Assembly: GCA_958299035.1 (NCBI GenBank)
Contig: CATQJL010000223.1
Location: 45,806,162-45,870,161 of the forward strand
DNA from: Cylicocyclus nassatus
Lineage: Eukaryota > Nematoda > Chromadorea > Rhabditida > Strongylidae
Direction of reading: 5' to 3'
Length of the DNA: 64,000 bases
Part shown: piece after piece, positions 57,170-64,000 of the stretch
Layout of the letters: each line of letters starts with the position of its first letter
Position numbering within the stretch: position 1 is the first letter of the stretch
Program-made: the position numbers and the translations under genes
The notes under the pieces: model-generated
Told to the model about the DNA's origin: nothing
What the model saw: the letters and a program-made list of their open reading frames with translations, nothing else
The model's database searches: none

Positions 57170-57950
57170 GAAGAGATAGAAAAAAGTCGACGGCGACCTC
57201 GATTTTCCATAATCTTAGCTTTCGAATGGTATATAGCTTGTTGGAGCATTAGCTTCCTGTGCTTCGGTGGCCCATAAAAGCCATTACATTGGAGGAGCGG
57301 GATGGAGCAAGCTAGCAATAGATATCTCCACCCCATTTTGAAAACTGCCAAGTTTTTTCGCCCAGCAATCTATTTACCATTCGAAAGCTGAGGAAAAAGA
57401 ATTCGAAGTAGACCGTCGACTTCTTTCTAGCCCCCCTCTACCAAGAGGTACGCCGTATTTCATCTAAAATTTCATATTTAAGAGCAGATTTGTGCCCAAC
57501 GAAGACCTAGCTACCGCTGATTATCTATATGTATTACAGAGCAAGTCTTCATCAAGAAACATAGACCGTCGACTTTCTCGTAGCTTTCATCTTGGTTGCG
57601 ATTAGAGAGTAAGACATGCTAAATCAGTTGATGTGTTAGCCAATAATATCGCTCATATTTCCGAGAGCGTACTTAGAAAAAAATGACAGTGTTATTCGAT
57701 TTATCATGGTCTCAGCATTTCGCTTTCATGGCTCGCTTTACCCCCTTTACCTTACAAGGATGGGAGTAGAGGAGATCCCCTTCACCGGAGGTCCTTGGAG
57801 AAGGCTTGGCTCCCCTTATCGCACCTATGACAGGGATTATCTGGCAAACTGTTTACCGACATCATGTTATCGCTATTATCGGCATTCAACTACGACCCCT
57901 TCCCTCTCTTGATGTGAAATACGAATCTGCAGGTGTGGCGTGCCACTCCC
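57170..57950. other. No supported gene
   Basis: AT-rich DNA with several AGTCGACGG-type repeats (57178, 57410, 57565). No splice-flanked frame is found. Confidence 0.35.
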
Positions 57951-57989
57951 CACGCTTTACCATGCTAGTAACTCTTTTGTGTGGAAAGT

Positions 57990-58505
57990 TTTTGCGGTCA
58001 ACTCATAAAAAATCGGAAACTTGCAAGAAAAATCGGAGCAGTCAGTATTGTGGGTTCTTTCACCAGCTCTTTCTAACAGTGCAAAGTTTGCGCCGATTGA
58101 GTGTCTCTGTGAAAAGTTATGATTTTCGAGCAAGCAATACAAAAGGGCGAATTTTATTTATTTTGGCATTTTTCACGAAAATCATAACTTTTCATAGAGA
58201 CGCTCAAGGCGCAAACTTTGCGCTGTTAGAAAGAGCTGGTGAAAGAACCTACAATACCGACTGCTCCGATTTTCGTTGCAAGTTTCCGATTTTTTATGAC
58301 CCTACATGAAAAATTCAAATTTTGAGTGATTTTGGTTTTAAGCTTCTATCTCCTTCATTTGTGCACGTTAACGAACGGTTCGGGTGCGTATGCAAAGAGC
58401 ATGAGCTCTTCTCTTGTACAAAATTTAGACCTTGCAAATTCTTCGAGAATCTAACAAGTTGTGAATTTTTGAATTTGGTGCGAAAGAACTTTCGCAACAA
58501 CCTAA
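57990..58505. mobile_element. Decayed relative of the CTAGGTTGGCCCG MITE
   Basis: The central palindrome (AATCGGAGCAGTCAGTATTG...CAATACCGACTGCTCCGATT) matches that of 26891-27601. The right end CAACCTAA is followed by TA at 58506-58507. The left end is missing. Confidence 0.6.
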
Positions 58506-59213
58506 TAGTAAACACATAGTAGTTCCCAAAAATGTATTTGGCGGATTTTTTCCGGGGCTCAAAAGTGAGAAGAAAAGATGATCCGAAAATGCCAAAATGC
58601 CACTGTTTAGGGGTTCTTTGACGTAAAACTTGGTATTTTTGATTATAAGAGCACATACAGGGGTAAGGTTTTGAAAATAATACTTAATGAGATTGTAGTA
58701 CACAATGACATATGTAGGAGAGGCTGCGAGCGGAGTTTGCCATTTTTGGACAATTTCCGTTTTTCGCTTTTTATGCTCGGAAAAAATTCGTAAAGGCTAT
58801 TTGAGTACTACCATATGCCTACAGTAATGACCATGTTGGGGTTCTGTAGGAGTTTTTGTCGCAGAAATCAATTTTCAGGTGACGAAATTTTTTTCCGATT
58901 ATGACTTTAAACTGTCCATAGAATGCGACTTAGACGGATATTTGGTGGATATTTTGTAGAGCTTGATACTCCACATATTGAATGATACCCTAAGTTTACT
59001 GGGAGAACAAAAACAGCTTGAATTTTATGAAAAAGAGTTTACTTTTAGGACAACCTGAGAAATGATTGATTAGAAACTTTGAGAAGGCTACATTGCGCTA
59101 TAATTGGCACAACTTATAGAAAAAACATTACGATGAAGTACGAATTCCATTCAGATCTAGCGTATCTGATTAACCTAGTGCAAGAGTCCACGTCCAGGTG
59201 GCTTGTTTGCTTT
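58506..59213. other. No supported gene
   Basis: Contains fragments resembling MITE interiors, for example the stretch near 58800-58990, which is similar to 50690-50880. No exon structure is seen. Confidence 0.35.
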
Positions 59214-62200
59214 GAGAGGCAAAATAGGTCCTTTATGGCTCAAAACCCTACTGCAAACTCTTACTGTTTTACGATAACGAGGACCGAACGGTGATTCTCT
59301 CCGTAAAATCAAAGTCGAACCACTACAGGGTGGTGTTTGAAAGGCCGCAAAGCTCTCCACGCAAAAGAGTTATTAGAGATCAAATAATAAGCGGAGCTGG
59401 TTTGCATCGTAGATGTATTTAGCTCGTAGACATCTTTTTATGTGAACTGAGGGCGTTGCTCCCTCATAAGGAAGACAAGGCGAAGAGCATCGCCTATTTG
59501 TGTGCTAATTCATTGGCCCTTCTGTTTTTTTTTTGAATGTTGAGTTTTATCTAGAGGGGAAGCTCACCAATCATTGAGCCATTTCAACATGGCCATGTAA
59601 AAGAGGTGGCTCTTTTTCATCTGCTGGCCAGCAGGTTACGGTGAGTAGGAGCAACACGAATCTATGAGGCTATGTATGCGGTACTGGAAGGATATGAGAA
59701 GTTGCATACAAGATTAAACCAAGAAGGGCGGAATTGAAAGTTGTACCTTATGACGGTTTTAATGCCAAAAATGAGCTGAGAAATGAAAGCCTGACGTAAA
59801 AATATCGTATCACTTTCATGACTTACACATATTTATTCAGGAACTCGATGAAATTCACTTTACCAAGAGGGCGGAGCTTATGTACTAAAAGGCTCAGCTG
59901 TTCTATCTAAGTTGGCTAATAATAAGTTCGCTTTGGCGTGCAACTTCGAAATTCTATAACAATTCGCGTAGTAGCTAATTAGCTAGGATTTTATTGGGAG
60001 GAGGTAATCCTTTAACGTCATCACATAGTATCTAGTTCTTAATGATTTTCGTCATCAAAAAATGACAATTATGCCTTTATACGACTAGCTTTCTGAAAAT
60101 TCGCTTTTTTGAATTTCTAAGTTTCTTTCTCAGCCTGAAGTGAGTGCAAGTACGAGTAATTTGGTGTCAAATACACACAACCTTTGGCTATGTAACGAAT
60201 CGCAATGCAGATTATGGCTGCTGCTTGTGAATTTCTGCAGCAAAAATTGCAAGAATTTCCAGGCGCGTGGAAAACATTTTTTTGCTGATCCAGATTGCTT
60301 GAAGTCAACCAGCAACCATGGTCCGGCAAATTGTGGAGAATTTCAGAATTTGTTGGTGCTAACTGTGCATTTTCCACCCAACTTCATTTCGTTTCTCGGA
60401 GCACGATTTTGAAAATTTGATGAAGAAATCTGACTATCCTACTTTCTACACAATTATGTTATCAAAATAATAATTGTCGCTCAAACACAGTTGACCGTCC
60501 GATTCTCCATAATTTTCTCTTTCCAATACTACTAAGCAAACTAACATAAACAACTTGTGAACTTTTTTCTAAACCGTTAAAAACGACCGAACTTATTTTT
60601 TACCCAACCTATATATTCGTATTTTGCAATAAATGACTTGATGGCTTACGTAGTTTTCTGAGTAACTTCATTACATATATGAGTGCCAAGTTGGATTTTG
60701 TATGAGCGGAGTACTCTAAGGTGTTTGTAAACATATGCTCAATTTGAACTATCCTCTACCAACCTTGTCTTTTGACATGAACGTACAAAAGGAAATTCAA
60801 CACGGATATTATCCAATCAATAACTGCAAGTACGTAGTAGCCGAGTACGTTGCAAGTCCTTTAAAAGGCCACAAAGATGAAAAGCTGAGAAGTGGAACTG
60901 CAATCAGGCTTAATCCTCTCTCAACGACTATTGACGGCCTTTACATCTTCGCAGGCATTGTATTTGGCAACGTGGACTGATGTACTCATAGCGATAACCA
61001 TGCCCGCTTGGCAGGGATTTCTGAATAATTAATTTCAACCACGAGAAAACGTCTTCTAAATCTCCTAAATTTGGAGTTGCCATACTTGCGAATGAAAACG
61101 AGACTGGCTCAAGAATCTTTCGAGCTGACATCAATAACTGAATATGAAATTGGCACTTACCGTCCGGCACTTATTCGTACAACGTTGTTTACAAGTCATC
61201 TTTCCCAGACCTACTTTCAAGTATGGAAAAGAGCAGAAGACTTATCAGCAGAAAGTTCATTTTTCCTGCAGGCTGTCGGACTACCAATGCTGATATGCAC
61301 AAGCTCTGCTCACTTATATACTGCAAGTTATCTAGCACGCTGAACGGACTAGTTTCGCTATGTCCCATATAATTTCGCCCACGAAGTCTTTAATACTCAA
61401 TACGTCACATAGTGGTCCCGTCATCAGTGAAGAAGACGAGTGGAAATAGACTTATTAGAAAAAGTTCCTCTCAACAGTCTGGTCAAGGCGGCTCTTCACA
61501 AAACTTCCCCTGCTATTTTTGATTACTGAAGTACTTTTGTCACTTATCATAAACATAAAATATTCACCGTTCAAAGGAGCATATGTTCAGATTTCTGATG
61601 TTGAGTTTTTATGCTAGCCTGACGTTATCAAACGAGGCTGTTGAAAACTTTTTCAATCCTTAGATGTCACAAAAGGCTGGTTTGAGTGACGCGATGTTTG
61701 CCTAAGTGAGTTTGACCAAAAACAGGCTTGCAAGCACTTCCGTATATCATGGTATGTATGAGTCAATGATTGTAAATGGAAGAGCAAATTTTATAAGGAA
61801 GTCTTCCCAGAATGTCTTTATTAATTCCCACCAACAACTAGCGATTATATAACCTTGTATGCAGTGAATGCAAGGTTGAGACAGCAAAAACTTAGCAGCA
61901 AAAAATTGCTAATAGCCTCTTATTGGTATCAAAGAAATCATGAGCTGGTTTGCTCTGTTTTCAGAGTCATGAAGGATTTTCTAGTGATTTAGCTTGGGCC
62001 CACTGACGGAAGCCACATTTGGCTTTTTTCTCAAAAGCTCAAAAACTGCAGCAAATGGAGCCAAAGCAACCAGACTATACACCACGTATCCACATGCCTT
62101 ACCCTCTGTCTCATTGGGAGTTGAGGACGGCTGCGGCTCGTGTCATGCGCGACTGCCTCGCTTGGGCCCTGCACCTCTTTCGCTGCTCTCCGACCATTTT

Positions 62201-62672
62201 TCTCGAGAACGTAAGAATATCCGAGCCCTAATTAATCGTGAAGAAATGACTAGACAGCACGCAGCGAAGAAGGGTATAGCCCAGGCGAGCGCCGCGCGGG
62301 ATTCGAGCCGCACGAGCCCCATCACTCCTAACGAAACAGAGGGTACTACTTTGTGCCAATGAGATGGGAACCTTGCCTTCCAGATTAACGGTGCAGATGC
62401 TGTTAATGCTATTGCTAAAGCTAATCGATTTGATAAACCTCTGACTTTCATACAGTACACCTACCATACTTATTCTCTTTCGGGCACAAATAACGATCCT
62501 AACAAGGACAAAGAAGCACAAAAAATTTAAATGTTTTGGAAACGTTATACTTCCTACCAAAGTATGTAAAGGCAAAAGCCAAGCAGGTAATACATTTTTT
62601 CTCCTTCTCAAAAATTGTGCGTGGATCTGAGATTGTATCATGTTATCCTCTTCGACAAAGCAGTTATCCCAC
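59214..62672. repeat. Segmental duplication, copy 2 (partner 10296-14553)
   Basis: Direct copy of the block at 10296-14553, without the 819-bp hAT-like insertion and with many small differences. It includes the promoter context and both exons of the secreted-peptide gene in broken form. Confidence 0.85.
60928..61260 (-). pseudogene. Broken paralogue of the eight-cysteine peptide gene
   Basis: It aligns with 12018-12339. The signal peptide is intact (MNFLLISLLLFSIL), but a net four-base gain just after it shifts the frame, which then stops before the first cysteines. In the second exon (about 60928-61011) the first cysteine codon has become TCC and the second is gone, while the terminal CX3CX3C block is kept. 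The upstream TATATAA box is preserved. Either it is a pseudogene, or it has changed too far to make the same fold. Confidence 0.65.
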
Positions 62673-64000
62673 CGTTATTCGTCTACACATATATAGAGCT
62701 GAGAGTTGGTAAGGTGCTGGTTAGTGTGTTCTTTTAGGAGCTTTTGTAAGGACCAATGAGCACGAAACCTCGCAAACATATACTTTCGACGCCGGCCCAC
62801 CCCGTAGGCTACTTTTCGCGGCAAAATTCCCGCTCCTTCTATTGATTGATCGATTTTGAAGAAAAATGGACTCTCATCAATACTATCAAACCACATTCAA
62901 CTTTCATGTAAACTAGTTGGCTTTCCCGGTCCAGCCCGGGCCATGGTTCACAGCACTGCGAGTCCCCCCCCCTATATGGTAGGATGACTTACCTTGGGAC
63001 ATCCGCTTGGAAACCGCATCCTCGTGATCCTGAGGTGAAAATGAGCTTCACCGCCCTCCTTAACATGAGCATGGAAAATGCTTGATTGAACATGATAAGC
63101 CTTCAATTCCTTAGAAAAACGTAAACAAATCAATAAATCGATAGAAGGACCCAACGAATCGCCGCAAAAAGTAGCCTATCATCTGCGCAAGGGTCGAAAA
63201 CATATGTGTGCAAAATTTCAGCTGAATCGGTTGAGTGGCGCGCGTTTCTATAACGCACATACCCTCCAAACTGACAATTTTTGAGTTTTATATATCATAC
63301 TATATATAAAGCGGAAGCACCCCCATCTGACGTCATTAGTCGCGCCAGAGGTGTAAACATGTATGTCGTTTTGCGCCGGTGCGAGCGTACCGAGCTGATG
63401 ACTCACAATGGTAGTGATCCCTGTCTTAGACGGTGTTGATCAAACGGCATAACCCAAAAAGCGATCACAATGGTAGTGATGCCTGTCTTAGACTATGTTG
63501 ATCAAATGGCATTACCCAAAAAGCGAATCACTATAACGGCACTCATGCCAGCGGCTGTATCGATTTAGATTTCCACTGACTAACAGCTTCATTTCAAAAA
63601 TTATCGAACAGGTTGGTCAAATATTTAGTTTGCACATTGTCTCAACACCATTACATGTAATTATTGGTACCGCGGCTTAAAAAAACTTATCATTGAGCTC
63701 AGAAATTCCACACAACCATGCTTCTATGAATATTTTCCCGCGACATTTGCTTTGTATACTTCTCAATTTTTGCAAACAACATACCAAAAATTGTTATATT
63801 AAATGTGTCACATTATAACCTATCTCAATGCTCTTTCGTGGTATTTATGACCTCCCCGCCCCGTCTTCACGAAAACAATTCAAAATGTCGTGACTTTTTC
63901 AAAATTTAGATGCTTATAAATCAACACCAATATACCATGGGTGTGTGAATGCTAGCATTGCTATTATATTTCTCTTAGCATCTACAAAATGATATAATTT
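62673..64000. repeat. HINE-like fragments and a 62-bp tandem duplication
   Basis: 62810-63240 carries inverted pieces of the HINE-like family (GTAGGCTACTTTTCGCGGC near 62805 and its inverse near 63165). TATATATAAAGCGGAAGC near 63303 is another HINE-type start. At 63403-63526 a unit of 62 bp (TCACAATGGTAGTGAT...) is present twice. No gene is seen in the rest. Confidence 0.5.

Noticed and set aside
60735..60980. 81-codon frame with protein-like composition
   Set aside because: It is antisense to exon 2 of the peptide pseudogene, and the same frame is broken in the better-preserved duplicate at 11820-12070.

Overview
The window looks like nuclear DNA of a nematode. Recognisable genes are split by short introns (about 42-150 bp) with T-rich TTTTCAG/TTTAG acceptors. 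One gene has a likely trans-splice acceptor just before its start codon. The rest is AT-rich and packed with small TA-flanked inverted-repeat transposons. Bases 1-26 are not biological: they match the amplification adapter used in PCR-based low-input library kits, so the contig probably begins here and the library was amplified.

Layout. 27-4380: a Penelope-like retrotransposon in tail-to-head tandem (a 5'-truncated frameshifted copy, then a full 893-aa RT + GIY-YIG ORF), with a hammerhead-like motif in each repeat end. 4565-4969: a complete three-exon gene for a 78-aa secreted protein. 8.3-10 kb: Helitron/HINE-like and nested fold-back elements. 10.3-14.55 kb: a block duplicated at 59.2-62.7 kb. 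It carries a gene for a secreted eight-cysteine peptide; a second member lies divergently at 14.93-15.27 kb, and the 61-kb copy is broken. 16.1-16.4 kb: the 3' exons of another host gene. 16.5-24.5 kb: MITE territory, including a three-deep nest at 20.9-22.2 kb.

25,538-48,455 is a giant palindrome: two 9,147-bp arms with no net length difference around a 4,624-bp spacer. Each arm carries three spliced genes or gene pieces: a coiled-coil protein (gene V), an unrecognised protein (gene U) and the 3' half of a membrane glycoprotein-like gene (GP-a). A decayed paralogue, GP-b, runs from the spacer into the left arm and is cut off at the right-arm boundary, so the left arm looks like the source copy. 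The arms are so alike that they are either very recent, homogenised by gene conversion, or an artefact of amplification or assembly.

49,241-53,591 is a TA-flanked element with about 270-bp terminal inverted repeats. It encloses eight in-phase exons of an SLC4 (SLC4A11/borate-bicarbonate type) transporter, which is best read as a gene-capturing (Pack-type) mariner-like element. From 53.6 kb to the end there are further HINE, MITE and fold-back repeats, a fold-back with tRNA-like Pol III boxes, and the second copy of the segmental duplication. Several stretches hold nothing I can interpret; these are listed as such.
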